This document shows positions 46,390-55,724 of a stretch of DNA of 64,000 bases, one piece after another (the stretch's first letter is position 1; every line of letters starts with the position of its first letter). Position numbers and translations under genes: made by a program. A model generated the notes under the pieces. It was given only the letters and a program-made list of their open reading frames with translations. It ran no database searches and had not been told where the DNA came from. Source of the stretch: Avipropionibacterium sp050157065. Its GTDB lineage: Bacteria; Actinomycetota; Actinomycetes; Propionibacteriales; Propionibacteriaceae. The stretch is from assembly GCA_050157065.1 (NCBI GenBank), contig CP189573.1; one strand, 5' to 3'.

Positions 46390-46430
46390 TGTCAAGGACA
46401 CTTGCCATGTGGTGTCAAGGGTGCTTTACT
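46390..46430. promoter_or_regulatory. promoter with two XRE-type half-palindromes
   Basis: TGTCAAG-GACA-CTTGCCA at 46390-46407 and TGTCAAG-GGTG-CTTTACT at 46413-46430 are similar dyads 23 bp apart. TTGCCA at 46402 and TTTACT at 46425 are 17 bases apart, a good -35/-10 pair. The ATG at 46438 is only 7 bases past the -10, so the transcript is probably leaderless. The small XRE protein of the operon is the likely autoregulator. Confidence 0.5.
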
Positions 46431-46437
46431 CGACGAC

Positions 46438-47259
46438 ATGAGCACCGACACCACGACCACCACCGCCACCACCGGCGCGTCACCGGGCGGCCGCCGCCCC
46501 GTGATGGCGAACCTGGCCGACGTCACGGCGTTCACCTCCTCCCCCGGCTGGGCCTGGTTGTTCGCCCTGCTGCTGTGGCGGACGGCCTGGCTGTTCGCCG
46601 CCGACGCCGTGGTGTTCGGGGTGATGCGGCTGGTCGACCCGGCCACGACCTGGGGCAGTGCCCTGCTGTGGGCCAACGTCAGCATCGTGGTGGTCGACGT
46701 GCTGACGATCGTGGTCGTCGCGTACTCCTTGCGCCGGGTCGGCAGCTCACTACGGACCCTGCTGCGGACCCGGTCGGTCGGCAAGGACATCGCCTGGGGC
46801 CTGTTGCTCGGGCTGATCGTCATCGTCGCCTTCTTCGCCGGCAACTTCGTCGCCAACCTGATCACCTACCAGGGCGTCCCGCCGATCCCCGAGGGCGGCT
46901 CGATCGCCGTCCCGATGTGGTTCGGGCTCTGGTGCCTGATCGTGATGCCGGTGACGATCGCGGTGGCCGAGGAGGTGCTGTACCGCGGCTACCTGCAGCA
47001 CGTGCTGTCGGAGCGGCTCGGCCGGCTGGTCGGGTTGTTGATCATGTCGGTCGCCTTCGGCATCCAGCACCTGGCACTCACCGCCCCGGACCCGCAGGCG
47101 TGGCTCGCGCGCTTCCTGACGACCTTCTTCGCCGGCCTGGTGTTCGGGCTGTTGGCGTGGTGGATGAAGCGACTGTGGCCGCTGATCGTCGCCCACTGGC
47201 TGCTGGACGTGCTCTTCCTCGGGCTGCCGCTGATGATGGCCGCGGTGGGGTCGGCCTGA
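46438..47259 (+). CDS. CPBP-family intramembrane metalloprotease
   Basis: 273 residues with about eight hydrophobic segments. Catalytic motifs of the CAAX-protease/bacteriocin-processing family are present: EEVLYRGYL, FGIQH and HWLLD. It follows a Thr-rich start. It likely cleaves a membrane substrate. It leads the CPBP/membrane-protein/XRE operon; the TGA overlaps the next ATG by one base. Confidence 0.9.
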   Translation: MSTDTTTTTATTGASPGGRRPVMANLADVTAFTSSPGWAWLFALLLWRTAWLFAADAVVFGVMRLVDPATTWGSALLWANVSIVVVDVLTIVVVAYSLRRVGSSLRTLLRTRSVGKDIAWGLLLGLIVIVAFFAGNFVANLITYQGVPPIPEGGSIAVPMWFGLWCLIVMPVTIAVAEEVLYRGYLQHVLSERLGRLVGLLIMSVAFGIQHLALTAPDPQAWLARFLTTFFAGLVFGLLAWWMKRLWPLIVAHWLLDVLFLGLPLMMAAVGSA

Positions 47260-47645
47260 TGCCCGATCCACGCCGGCACGGCCGGCGCTACGCCGTACGG
47301 TTCACCGTCGCGATGGTCGCCTATGGCGTCCTGCTGGGCGCGGCCTTCCTGCTCGCGGGCCTGTTCGACGGCCCGGGCCGCTACCTGGTGATGGCGTTGC
47401 CGGTGCCCGCACTGTTCGCCGTCGTGTGGGCGGTGTTCCGCTACTGGGAGGCCGTCGACGAGCTGGTCCGCCGTGACGTCACCCGCAGCCTGGCGCTGGC
47501 CTTCGGCGTCGGGTCGGTGCTCACCTTCAGCTACGGCCTGATGCAGGTGGCCGGGGCTCCGGTGATCAGCTGGCTGTGGGTGTGGCCGGTGTACGCGGTG
47601 TGCTGGCTGGTCGCCTCCCTCGTCATCCGGCTCCGCAACCGGTGA
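47259..47645 (+). CDS. four-helix membrane protein, DUF2178-like
   Basis: 128 residues, nearly all hydrophobic: about four helices, including FTVAMVAYGVLLGAAFLLAG and WVWPVYAVCWLVASLVIR. Between helices 2 and 3 lies FRYWEAVDELVRRDVTRS, typical of small membrane partners of XRE regulators. Such membrane protein plus XRE pairs are common; the membrane protein may inhibit or sense for the regulator. Confidence 0.65.
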   Translation: MPDPRRHGRRYAVRFTVAMVAYGVLLGAAFLLAGLFDGPGRYLVMALPVPALFAVVWAVFRYWEAVDELVRRDVTRSLALAFGVGSVLTFSYGLMQVAGAPVISWLWVWPVYAVCWLVASLVIRLRNR

Positions 47646-47653
47646 GGCCTGCG

Positions 47654-47851
47654 GTGGACAACGACATCCGCAGCCTGCGGACCGCCCGCGGTTGGACCCA
47701 ACGCGACCTGGCCGAGCGGCTGGACGTCTCCCGGCAGACCGTGAACGCGCTGGAGACCGGCCGGTACGACCCCAGCCTGCCGCTCGCCTTCAAGGTCGCC
47801 AAGCTGTTCGAGCGAACCATCGAAGACGTGTTCCGACCCGACGACGACTGA
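47654..47851 (+). CDS. small XRE-family regulator
   Basis: 65 residues from the GTG at 47654, with GAGG 6 bases upstream; a GTG at 47642 overlapping the previous stop is an alternative. The whole protein is an HTH: RGWTQRDLAERLDVSRQTVNALETG with YDPSLPLAFKVAKLFE. This is the short transcriptional regulator type. It is likely to bind the dyads at 46390-46430 and autoregulate the operon. Confidence 0.9.
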   Translation: MDNDIRSLRTARGWTQRDLAERLDVSRQTVNALETGRYDPSLPLAFKVAKLFERTIEDVFRPDDD

Positions 47852-47857
47852 CCGGGC

Positions 47858-49967
47858 CTACTCCTCGGGCACCACGGCCTCGGGGTACTTGCTGCGGTAG
47901 AACCGGACGATCATGTCGACGACCTGGTCGTAGGTCACCGTGCCGGTGTTGATCACCAGGTCGTAGTACTCGTCGGTGTGCGGGTCCCACTGGTAGAGAT
48001 GGAGGGACATCTCGGCCCGAACCCTGTCCTCGAAGGCGATCCGCGCCTCGGCCTGGCGCTCGTCGAGTCCGGTCTTGGCCATCACCCGCTGCACCCGCAT
48101 GCTGAGCGGGGCGGTCAACCGGACGTGCAGGGCGCCCACCGCACGGCCGAGCACGACAGCTCCGTTGCGGCCGGCGATCACCGCGCCGTCCTCGGCAAAC
48201 CTCAACACCTCGAGACGGTTCTTCTGCGCCAGTGAATGGTCCTCCGAGATCGCCATGGCCTGCGCCATGTCGGAGTCCTGGGTGCCGGTCCACGAGACCT
48301 TGCCGAGCCATCGGTCGAAGGCGGAGTCGCTGCCCAGCCGTTCCGGGCCGTAGGGCCGTTCGGCCTCGTCGCGCGGCGCCTCGGCGGCGACCTCGTCGGA
48401 GGAGAACCGCTGCGGTACGTACGTCACGCCCAGGGTCCGGGCCACGGCCGGCCCGATCGTGGAGGCGCCTGCCCCCTCGCGTTCGAAGATCGTCACCACC
48501 GGCAGCACCCCCTTGTCGGGTGGCCGCAACAGCAGGTCGCGGGCGTCGCCCACCTCCGCCACCCGGACCCGGCCGGCGGCCACGCCGTACGTGCTGCTCA
48601 CCGCGCCCTCGGAGCGTCGGGCGTTCAGCTCGCGGATGACGCGTCGGTGGGTGCCGGAGTCGAGGTCGTACCAGAACATCACGAGGGTCGCGGCCACCGC
48701 CAGCCCCGCCGGGATCAGTCCTGCGGCCAGCCGGATGCCCTGCTGGGCCGTCGGATCCTGGACGTCGGCCTGGGCCACGTAGCCGAACGCGCCGATCACG
48801 CCGGCACCGAGCCAGCCGCCGACACCCTGGCCGGTCTTGCGGATGAACGACAGCACCGAGTACGAGCCGCCCTCGGCCCGGACCGGTCTTCCACTCCCCG
48901 AAGTCGACGGTGTCGGCCTGCATCGAGAACATCAGGGCATTGGTGCCGCCGGTCCCCAACCCGAACAGCAACCAGGCCACGATCCCGATCGGCAGGCTTC
49001 CGTTCGGGACGAAGAAGATCAACACGAACGACAGGATCGCCAGCACGGCAGCGCCGATGTAGCCGTTGCGCTTGCCGAACCGGGAGGTGATGCCGGGCAC
49101 CATCGAGGCGACCACCACCGTGCCGACGGTCTGGGCGAGGGCGAGCAGGGTGTACCAGCCCGCGTTGCCGAGGATGTATCGGGCGTAGTAGAGCCCCACC
49201 GCGTTCATGGTGAACATCGCGGCCAGCAGGAAGAAGGCCGCCACGCACAGGATGATCAGTGGCCGGTTCTGGCGCACCATCGTCAGCGTGCGCCGCAACG
49301 AGATCTTGGTCCTGCCCGGGGGCACGACCTCCCGGGTGTTGCGGAAGCAGAGCTGGTACAGCACCACGGCGACGACGCCGAGCACGACGGTGGTGACGGT
49401 GAACTGGAACCGGACGTCGTCGCCGGAGGTGTCCTGGAACTGTGGCGCCACCACCGCCGACAGGGCGACCGAGGTCAATGCACTGGCCACCGAGCGGGCA
49501 CCGGAGAGCTTGGAACGGTCGACCGAGTCCTCGGTCATCGCCGCCGCCAGCGAGCCGTACGGGATGTTGACGAACGAGTACGCCAACTGGAAGAGGGCGT
49601 CGAACAGGAAGATCCACGCGATGGTCAGCGACAGGCTCAGTCCGGCCGGCACGCTGAACAACAGCACGAACACGATCGCCAACGGGGTGCTGCCGAACAG
49701 CAGCCACGGCCGCAGCCGACCCCATCGGCTCGTGGTGCGATCGACGGTCTGGCCCGCGATCAGGTCGGCGACGCCGGCCCAGATCTTGGTGACACCGTAG
49801 ATGGTGCCGGCGATGGCGGCCGGGATCCCTGCGATGTCGGTCATGTACACCAACAGGAACATCGACGTCATCATGAACGTCAGGTTGTTGGCGACGTCAC
49901 CGAGCGCGTACGAGACGACCCGACCGCCCGACAGCGTGCCCGCACTCCGCGGTGCCTGCTTCGCCAT
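47858..49967 (-). pseudogene. GPH-type MFS transporter fused to cytidylate-kinase-like domain, frameshifted
   Basis: The ATG at 49967 has AGGAGG upstream. The N-terminal half reads as a glycoside-pentoside-hexuronide:cation symporter (GDVANNLTFMMTSMFLLVYM, then about 10 helices, ending FSMQADTVDFGEWKTG). At about 48881-48888 the frame breaks. The other frame continues the transporter (VRAEGGSYSVLSFIRKTGQGVGGWL), then a domain with VVTIFEREGAGASTIGPAVA and HLYQWDPHTDEYYDLVINTGTVTYDQV, typical of cytidylate-kinase-like proteins. Restoring two bases would give about 703 residues. It may be an assembly error, a real mutation or programmed. Confidence 0.7.
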
Positions 49968-50076
49968 CGTCGCCTCCTGTCTCCCCGGGGCGCGCCCCCG
50001 ACCGGGCCACGTGCTCGACTGGTCGCTGCAGCCTAGGCGACCTCCTTGCCGGGGCGGTCCTCGGGGCCGGGGCCGA

Positions 50077-50958
50077 TCAGTCCCGGACGACTTCCTTGCG
50101 TCCCAGCTCCGCGGCGTAGAAGGCGTGCCTGATCTCGTCGACCTCGTCGAACTGGATCAGCGCCGGCTCGCCGTACAACGCGCGGGTACGGCCGTTCTCC
50201 CAGACCCACTCGCCGCGGCTGCAGTTCTCCGCCTTCACGAACCCGTTGATGTAGAGCCGTCGATCCTGGTGTCGGGTGGTGTTGAAGCCGCCGCCGTGAA
50301 CGGTGTACGCACTCCACAGTCCGACGTCGCCGGGCTCCAGGTCCATCACGTGGATCCGGTCGTCCTTGGCGTACTGCGGGGTGTTCCAGACGCTGGTGTC
50401 CTCCGGGTCGTGGTCGACGTCGCGATGACTCCCGGGCACGATCGACATCGCTCCGTTCTCGGCGGTGTGCGGATCGATCGCGATGCCGGTCTGCACCCAC
50501 GACTGGAACAGGTCGGTGAACGCACTGCTCGGTTGCCGGCTGCGCACGTCACGGTGCAGCGGCCAGGTCGTCCGTGATCCCGGACGCTTCCAGTGCACCT
50601 GGTTGATGATCTGCTTCACCGAGTCACCGATCAACGGCTCGATGATCTGAAGCAGGCGCGGGTCGGTCCGGAACTTGTCCATCACGGCGTCGTGGTACGA
50701 CGGCCACTGCATCCCACGGACGGTGGTGCCCGTCTCCCGGTCCTCGTCGACCCAGATCACCGTGTTCTGCTTGCGCCAGGTCCGGCCGAGGAGTTGGCCG
50801 GTGAACTTCCAGCGGTCGCAGGCCGTACGTACCTGCTCGATCTCGGCCTCGGTGAACACGTTGGGGACGACGGTGTAGCCGTCCTCCCAGTACTGCCGGA
50901 CGTGCTCGGGGGTCATCAGCTCGTTGCCGGTGTGGGTCCGGTCGGCGGTGGCGGTCAT
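50077..50958 (-). CDS. phytanoyl-CoA dioxygenase (PhyH) family protein
   Basis: 293 residues of the Fe(II)/2-oxoglutarate oxygenase family. The HxD iron ligands are in WPLHRDVRS, the distal histidine in AYTVHGGGFNT, and RRLYINGF carries the 2-oxoglutarate arginine. The substrate is unknown. It starts 10 bases after the IclR stop on the same strand, and lies before the frameshifted transporter. Confidence 0.85.
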   Translation of the reverse strand: MTATADRTHTGNELMTPEHVRQYWEDGYTVVPNVFTEAEIEQVRTACDRWKFTGQLLGRTWRKQNTVIWVDEDRETGTTVRGMQWPSYHDAVMDKFRTDPRLLQIIEPLIGDSVKQIINQVHWKRPGSRTTWPLHRDVRSRQPSSAFTDLFQSWVQTGIAIDPHTAENGAMSIVPGSHRDVDHDPEDTSVWNTPQYAKDDRIHVMDLEPGDVGLWSAYTVHGGGFNTTRHQDRRLYINGFVKAENCSRGEWVWENGRTRALYGEPALIQFDEVDEIRHAFYAAELGRKEVVRD

Positions 50959-50968
50959 GGCGTGGTTC

Positions 50969-51811
50969 TCACTCCTGGTTGGCTGGTGGACGGTCGAACA
51001 GGTCAAGTGCCGGGGTCAGCGGTGGATCGTCACACCCCAGATGGGCCGACAGCTCACCGCTGGCGTCCCACAGCGCGGCGAGGGTCCGCCGACGGGTCAG
51101 GTCCTCGATGAGGAAGGTCGGGGCGGAGCAACCGATCGCGGCAGCCACGGAGCCACCCCGCGTCCAGACCGGCACCGCGAGCGCCGACGTACCACGCGGG
51201 TTGCCGATCCGCTTCAGGGCGACTCCCGATCGACTGATCGCCCGGAACTCGTTGAGCCAGCGGCGCTGCGACCAGCCCGGTTCGGCCCCCTCGTCGTTGG
51301 CGATGAACTCCGGCCAGGCTGATTCGTCGCCCAGGGCGACCATGACCCGACCGGTCGCGAGCCGGAGTGGGTGCGACCAGGCAGAACGCTCCGCGGTCAC
51401 GGTGATCGGGCCGGTGGCGGCGCTGTAGTGGATGATCCGCGCCTCCCGCCCGATGAGCACGGTGGCGGTGGCGGCGAGCTCGGCCCGTTCGGCGAGCCGA
51501 TCGAGCACCGGGCCGAGCAGCCCGCGCAATCCGGCGACCGGATCCCATCCCGCGCTGAGCCCGGCGACGGCCGGGCCGAGCCGGTAGCGGCCCTGGACAC
51601 CGACCAGGTAGTGCCGACGAGCCAGCGTCCGGACCAGGCTGTGGGTCGTGGACACCGCGAGCCCGGCCTCCCGGGCGAGCTCGGACACCCCGACCTCCTC
51701 GGCACGGCCGACCAGCTCGAGCAGGTCGAGGGCCCGGACGACCGACTGCACGTCGCCGCGTCGCTCGGGCTGCTCGCGAGGGCCTCGGGGCTCGCTCCTG
51801 CTGTCGGCCAC
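50969..51811 (-). CDS. IclR-family transcriptional regulator
   Basis: About 280 residues from the GTG at 51811; an ATG at 51862 is also possible. The N-terminal wHTH has VVRALDLLELVGRAEEVGVSELAREAGLAVSTTHSLVRTLARRHYL. The C-terminal ligand domain has GIALKRIGNPRG-like SGVALKRIGNPRGTSALAVPV. It lies between uxaA-like and PhyH genes on the same strand, so it probably senses a sugar-acid or related metabolite of the cluster. Confidence 0.9.
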   Translation of the reverse strand: MADSRSEPRGPREQPERRGDVQSVVRALDLLELVGRAEEVGVSELAREAGLAVSTTHSLVRTLARRHYLVGVQGRYRLGPAVAGLSAGWDPVAGLRGLLGPVLDRLAERAELAATATVLIGREARIIHYSAATGPITVTAERSAWSHPLRLATGRVMVALGDESAWPEFIANDEGAEPGWSQRRWLNEFRAISRSGVALKRIGNPRGTSALAVPVWTRGGSVAAAIGCSAPTFLIEDLTRRRTLAALWDASGELSAHLGCDDPPLTPALDLFDRPPANQE

Positions 51812-51898
51812 GCTCGTGACGTTAGGAGTGCGCGCGCGGCGATGCAAGAGGCCTTGCGACAATGTCGGAAGGCTGGCGCCGGCCCTGCCGGCCGGGAG

Positions 51899-54736
51899 TC
51901 AGAGCGAGACGCCCAACAGGCCGCGGGTGAGCTGGAACCCTTCATCGCCGGTGCGGTGGGCGAGCACCTCGTTCCGGCCCTCCAGGACAGCAACCAGTTG
52001 GTCGACCACGGGGTCGGACGGGCTCCCGGGACTGCCCGCGGTGTCCTGCAGGGGGTTGGGGTCCTGCAGGGGGTTGGGGTCCTGCAGGGGGTTGGGGTCG
52101 AGCAGGAGGTTGGGGTCGAGCAGGAGGTCGGCATCGGGTGCCCCCGGCCCGTCCGGGACCGCGAGACGCAACACCGGGACGTAGCGCTGCCCGGGCCCCG
52201 GGGTGATCGCGACGATCACCTCGGCACCGCAGGCACCCAACCCGGTCAGGGTCTCCAGCCGATCCGCGCCCGCCGCGTTCATCAGGTGCAACCCCGGCTG
52301 CTCGATCCGCTGCCCGTGCCCCAGCGTCGCCTCGGCGTCGGCGACCAGGTCGTCGAAGGCGGCCGTGTGGCGCAGCGGATCATCGGTGGACAGCACCACC
52401 GAACCGCCGGCGGCCAGCACCCGTACGGTCAGATCGGCCGTCGCCGCGACCAGGGCCGGCTCCGGCTGCTGATCACTGCCGACCCCGCACAACCCGATCA
52501 CCACGCCGTCCCAGCTGCCGGCGGTGCGCCGGGGTGCGGCCGCGTCAACCACCACCTCGTCGAACCAGCCGTGCACCTTCTCGGTCACCGCGGCGATCCC
52601 GCCGTCGGTCTGGATGGAGGCGAATCCCAGACCGGCGGTGTCGACCCCGGACTCAGCGAGCAGGTGCTTGAAGTGGGCGTTGTGCGTCTTCTCGCAGCCG
52701 TGCTCCAGCAGCAGGGTCCACCCGGTGTTGTTGTGCCGCAGGTGGTTGATCATGGTCCGGGTGTAGATCTCCTCGGAGTCCCCGCTGGAGGAGCCACACC
52801 CCTCGGTGTGCGGCAGTGCGACCACCCGGTCGGCCCGGCCCCCGTGCCAGTTCTCGCGGGTGGCCCGGTCGGCGATCCGGGTGGCGATCTGCCCGGCGCA
52901 CAGGCTGGTGGGGAGCACCAGCGCGACGGTCTCCGACGCCGTCCGGCCGTCGTCGTGACGGACCCGGCTGATCGGCGGCAACGCGGCGGCGGTCGCCACG
53001 CGGTCGGGCACCGGCAGCGGCGCCCCCGCCAGCACTCGGTCGGTCAGTGCGTCGATCTCCGGCCCTGAGGCGGGACCGTCGACCGGGCGGCGCCCCAGCT
53101 CGAGCAGTGCGCTGTGACCCGACGGGGCGACCGGCTCGACGGGCGTGGCCTGTGCCCAGTCACGCCAGATCTGCACCTGGTTGTGCCCGGCCCGCTCACC
53201 AGCGGTCGAGCGACCGGCGGCCACCTCGACGGTGAAGTCGAACACCTCGTCGGTGAGGGCGTCGAAGTCCTCCCCGTTCAGGTGGCGACCGGCGTCGACG
53301 TCCATGTCCTGGGCCAGCAACTCGTAGCGTTGGGTGGTGGTGACGAACTTGATCGTCGGGACGAACGGAAAGTTGGTGATCGACCCGTTGCCGGTGGTGA
53401 AGAAGATCATGTTGCAGCCGCTGCCGACCTGGCCGGCCACCGATTCGAGGTCGTTGCCGGGGCTGTCCATGAACACGAATCCCTTGCGGTCAAGGGGTTG
53501 TGCATAGTTGATCACCTGCTCCAGCCGCAGCGCCGGATCCTTCTTCCGCGCCGCACCGAGGGACTTCAGCACGATGTTGTGCAGACCGCGCAGGATGTTG
53601 CCGCCGGACGGGTTGCCCTCCGCGGAGTGTCCGTGCCAGCCGACCCGGTCGGCGAACACGGTCAACGCGGACAGGAAGTCGCGGGCCACCTGGTCGTCGG
53701 CCACGTTCGACAGGATGTAGCCCTCGGCGCCGATCAGTTCATCGGTCTCGGCGAGCACCGCCGTCCCGCCGTGTCTGATCACCTCACGCCCGACCGCTCC
53801 CGACAGCGGATTGGCGCTGACTCCGGAGAAGGCGTCGGAACCGCCACACTGCAGGCCGATCGAGAGCTCCGACAGCGGAGCGGGGACACGTGTCTGGCCG
53901 GCCACCTGATCGACGAGTCCGGTGATCAACTCGACCGCCGTGGTGGCGTCCGCGTCGAACGAGCGCCGCCGGGTGATCACCTCGACCGGGACGTGCGGGG
54001 CGGCCAGGCCATGATCAGCGGCGTACGTGAGCAGCGACTCCGCGGTGATCAGGGCACCCGGGTGCTCGACCAGCACGACGGCCCCCAGGTTGGGGTGGAC
54101 GATCATCCCGGCGAGAGTTCGGAGCACGAGGTCCAGGTTGTTGGGGTGGGCGCCGGGGCCGGCCTCGGTGTGGGCGACGGGCACGACCCCGTCGAACTCC
54201 TCGGCCCCGGGTCCGGTGCCGAGGTCGCGACAGCGGCGGGCCACCTCCTCGGCGAAGGCGCCCTCGGTGGCGGTCAGGCCGATCACCGCGACGTGGTTGC
54301 GCGTGCCGTAGCGACCGTCGGCCCGGGCGAAACCGGCGAACGTCCGGGGCTGCTCGACCAGCCGGACCGGGTCACCGACGGTGTAGCCGTCGGCCTCGCG
54401 GTAGCGCCGCCACGGTTCGTTGCGCACCGTGGCCGCCTCGGGAAGGTCGGCGATGCCACGCTCCTGCAGGGCGGCCAGGCTCTTGGCGGTGCAGACGTAC
54501 GACCCGGCCGGCAGGTCATACTCGGCACGCCCGAACGGCACGCCCCACGACAGCACCGGCTCGTCCGCCCCGACCGCGCTCACCAGGAACCGGTGGCCGA
54601 CCAGGACTCGGTGCGAGGTGGTGATCCCCGATCCGTCGGGCAGGGTGACCTCGGTGCCCGGTTCGAGCTCGACGAACACCACCGCGGCGTTGTCGTCCGG
54701 GGTGGGAAGGACGGCGACTTCGGACAATCTGGGCAC
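51899..54736 (-). CDS. UxaA-family sugar-acid dehydratase-like protein, double length
   Basis: 945 residues starting with GTG; ordinary UxaA is near 500. Residues about 15-85 are a SAF domain. Residues about 125-510 carry the second and C-terminal regions: GRYGTRNHVAVIGLTATEG, LQCGGSDAFSGVSANP and SGCNMIFFTTGNGS. But the usual GCG...GCE cysteine motif is lost here (HTEAGPGAH). Residues about 600-870 repeat the domain with PHTEGCGSSSGDSEEIYTR and LLEHGCEKTHN. A DPNPLQ repeat sits near 860. It probably acts on altronate, galactarate or a relative. Confidence 0.8.
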   Translation of the reverse strand: MPRLSEVAVLPTPDDNAAVVFVELEPGTEVTLPDGSGITTSHRVLVGHRFLVSAVGADEPVLSWGVPFGRAEYDLPAGSYVCTAKSLAALQERGIADLPEAATVRNEPWRRYREADGYTVGDPVRLVEQPRTFAGFARADGRYGTRNHVAVIGLTATEGAFAEEVARRCRDLGTGPGAEEFDGVVPVAHTEAGPGAHPNNLDLVLRTLAGMIVHPNLGAVVLVEHPGALITAESLLTYAADHGLAAPHVPVEVITRRRSFDADATTAVELITGLVDQVAGQTRVPAPLSELSIGLQCGGSDAFSGVSANPLSGAVGREVIRHGGTAVLAETDELIGAEGYILSNVADDQVARDFLSALTVFADRVGWHGHSAEGNPSGGNILRGLHNIVLKSLGAARKKDPALRLEQVINYAQPLDRKGFVFMDSPGNDLESVAGQVGSGCNMIFFTTGNGSITNFPFVPTIKFVTTTQRYELLAQDMDVDAGRHLNGEDFDALTDEVFDFTVEVAAGRSTAGERAGHNQVQIWRDWAQATPVEPVAPSGHSALLELGRRPVDGPASGPEIDALTDRVLAGAPLPVPDRVATAAALPPISRVRHDDGRTASETVALVLPTSLCAGQIATRIADRATRENWHGGRADRVVALPHTEGCGSSSGDSEEIYTRTMINHLRHNNTGWTLLLEHGCEKTHNAHFKHLLAESGVDTAGLGFASIQTDGGIAAVTEKVHGWFDEVVVDAAAPRRTAGSWDGVVIGLCGVGSDQQPEPALVAATADLTVRVLAAGGSVVLSTDDPLRHTAAFDDLVADAEATLGHGQRIEQPGLHLMNAAGADRLETLTGLGACGAEVIVAITPGPGQRYVPVLRLAVPDGPGAPDADLLLDPNLLLDPNPLQDPNPLQDPNPLQDTAGSPGSPSDPVVDQLVAVLEGRNEVLAHRTGDEGFQLTRGLLGVSL
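52043..52131. repeat. 18-bp tandem repeats inside the UxaA-like gene
   Basis: CTGCAGGGGGTTGGGGTC occurs three times from about 52045, followed by two GAGCAGGAGGTTGGGGTC-type units. They encode the DPNPLQ/DPNLLL run in the C-terminal part. The unit keeps frame. Confidence 0.8.
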
Positions 54737-54778
54737 GGTCCCAGCCTGCCACGTCCGGCAAGCTCGGGCCGCCCCGCG

Positions 54779-55267
54779 TCAGCTCCCGGAACCGTCCGGG
54801 TCGGCCAGCCTCGACGCCAACCGCCGGAGCAGGTCACGTTGTCCCTTGACGATCACCTCGGCGGCCGCCGACAGTTCGAACCAGGCGACCCGGTCGACCT
54901 CGGGGAACGTGGCCCGCCGACCCGACCGGGGTGGCCACTCCATCTCGAAGGTGCCGGGCACGACCGCGGCGGGGTCGAGGTCACCGGCGACGGCCCACGC
55001 CCGCACCTGCTTGCTCGACTGCCGGACCACACCGAGGTCGTACCACTCCCCCGGCGGGACCGGCAGCCCGAGCTCCTCGGTGAACTCCCGGGCCGCGGCC
55101 ACGCGGGGCTCCTCACCATCGTCGAGCTCACCCTTGGGGATGGTCCAGGCTCCGGCGTCCTTCTTCGCCCACAGCGGTCCGCCCATGTGGCCCAGCAGCA
55201 CCTCGATGGTGTCGGGGTCGTCGGGAGCGGGCCGGTGGAGCAGGACTCCGGCGCTGGCACGGGTCAT
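54779..55267 (-). CDS. Nudix hydrolase
   Basis: 162 residues from the ATG at 55267. The Nudix box runs from GELDDGEE to REFTEELG and fits Gx5Ex7REUxEExGU. N-terminal SAGVLLHRP and MGGPLWAKKDAGAWTIPKGE are typical of a cleaning-type Nudix. It hydrolyses a nucleoside diphosphate derivative; the substrate is unknown. Confidence 0.9.
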   Translation of the reverse strand: MTRASAGVLLHRPAPDDPDTIEVLLGHMGGPLWAKKDAGAWTIPKGELDDGEEPRVAAAREFTEELGLPVPPGEWYDLGVVRQSSKQVRAWAVAGDLDPAAVVPGTFEMEWPPRSGRRATFPEVDRVAWFELSAAAEVIVKGQRDLLRRLASRLADPDGSGS

Positions 55268-55309
55268 CCGGCCAGCCTGCCACGCACACGCCCGCACTCA
55301 GCGGGGCGG

Positions 55310-55396
55310 GTGGTGGTGCACCACATCGAACTGTGGGCCAAGGATGGCGCGAACTCAGCGGGCTCGTTCGGCTGGTTGCTCATCGAACTGGGCTGA
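55310..55396 (+). pseudogene. VOC-family (glyoxalase-like) gene remnant
   Basis: From the GTGs at 55310-55316 the frame reads VHHIELWAKD...SFGWLLIELG and stops at 55396. The HHIELW and WLL-LG pieces are typical of a VOC N-terminus. Nothing recognisable follows. I read it as the start of a truncated gene, not a working protein. Confidence 0.4.
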
Positions 55397-55724
55397 CCCC
55401 GCGGAAGCCGACCCGACGCCGCCTCATGGTCGCGCTACTCGGGCTGGTCCACCTGTCGCGACACAGTCTGGCGATACCGTCGCGGGCGATCTCACATGTC
55501 GCACGAGCCCCGCCGAATCCTTGACGGCCTACTGAGGAGCCCACCATTCTGCATTAGGTGAGTGACGATCTTCAGTGACGATCCATCATCGTCACGTCGA
55601 CGGCGCAGCAGCATGTCGAAGGGTTCTACTTGGTGAAGTACTTGTGACCGACCCGGCCGTCGCAGCCCGGGCTGAGGGAGCCATCGAATCATCGAATCAC
55701 CATCATCATTCAGGAGGAGCCACC
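55397..55724. other. gene-free leader of the beta-helix gene
   Basis: No gene is visible. It holds a perfect inverted repeat GTGACGAT-CCATC-ATCGTCAC at 55575-55595, preceded by a third GTGACGAT at 55562, possibly an operator, and AGGAGG at 55712 in front of the ATG at 55725. It is less GC-rich than its surroundings. Confidence 0.4.

Noticed and set aside
44640..46440. Riboswitch upstream of cysK
   Set aside because: The upstream gap shows no SAM or T-box-like structure that I can recognise.
47790..48880. C-terminal part of the transporter frame after the break
   Set aside because: Arg/Gly/Pro-rich and meaningless; the true continuation is in the other frame.
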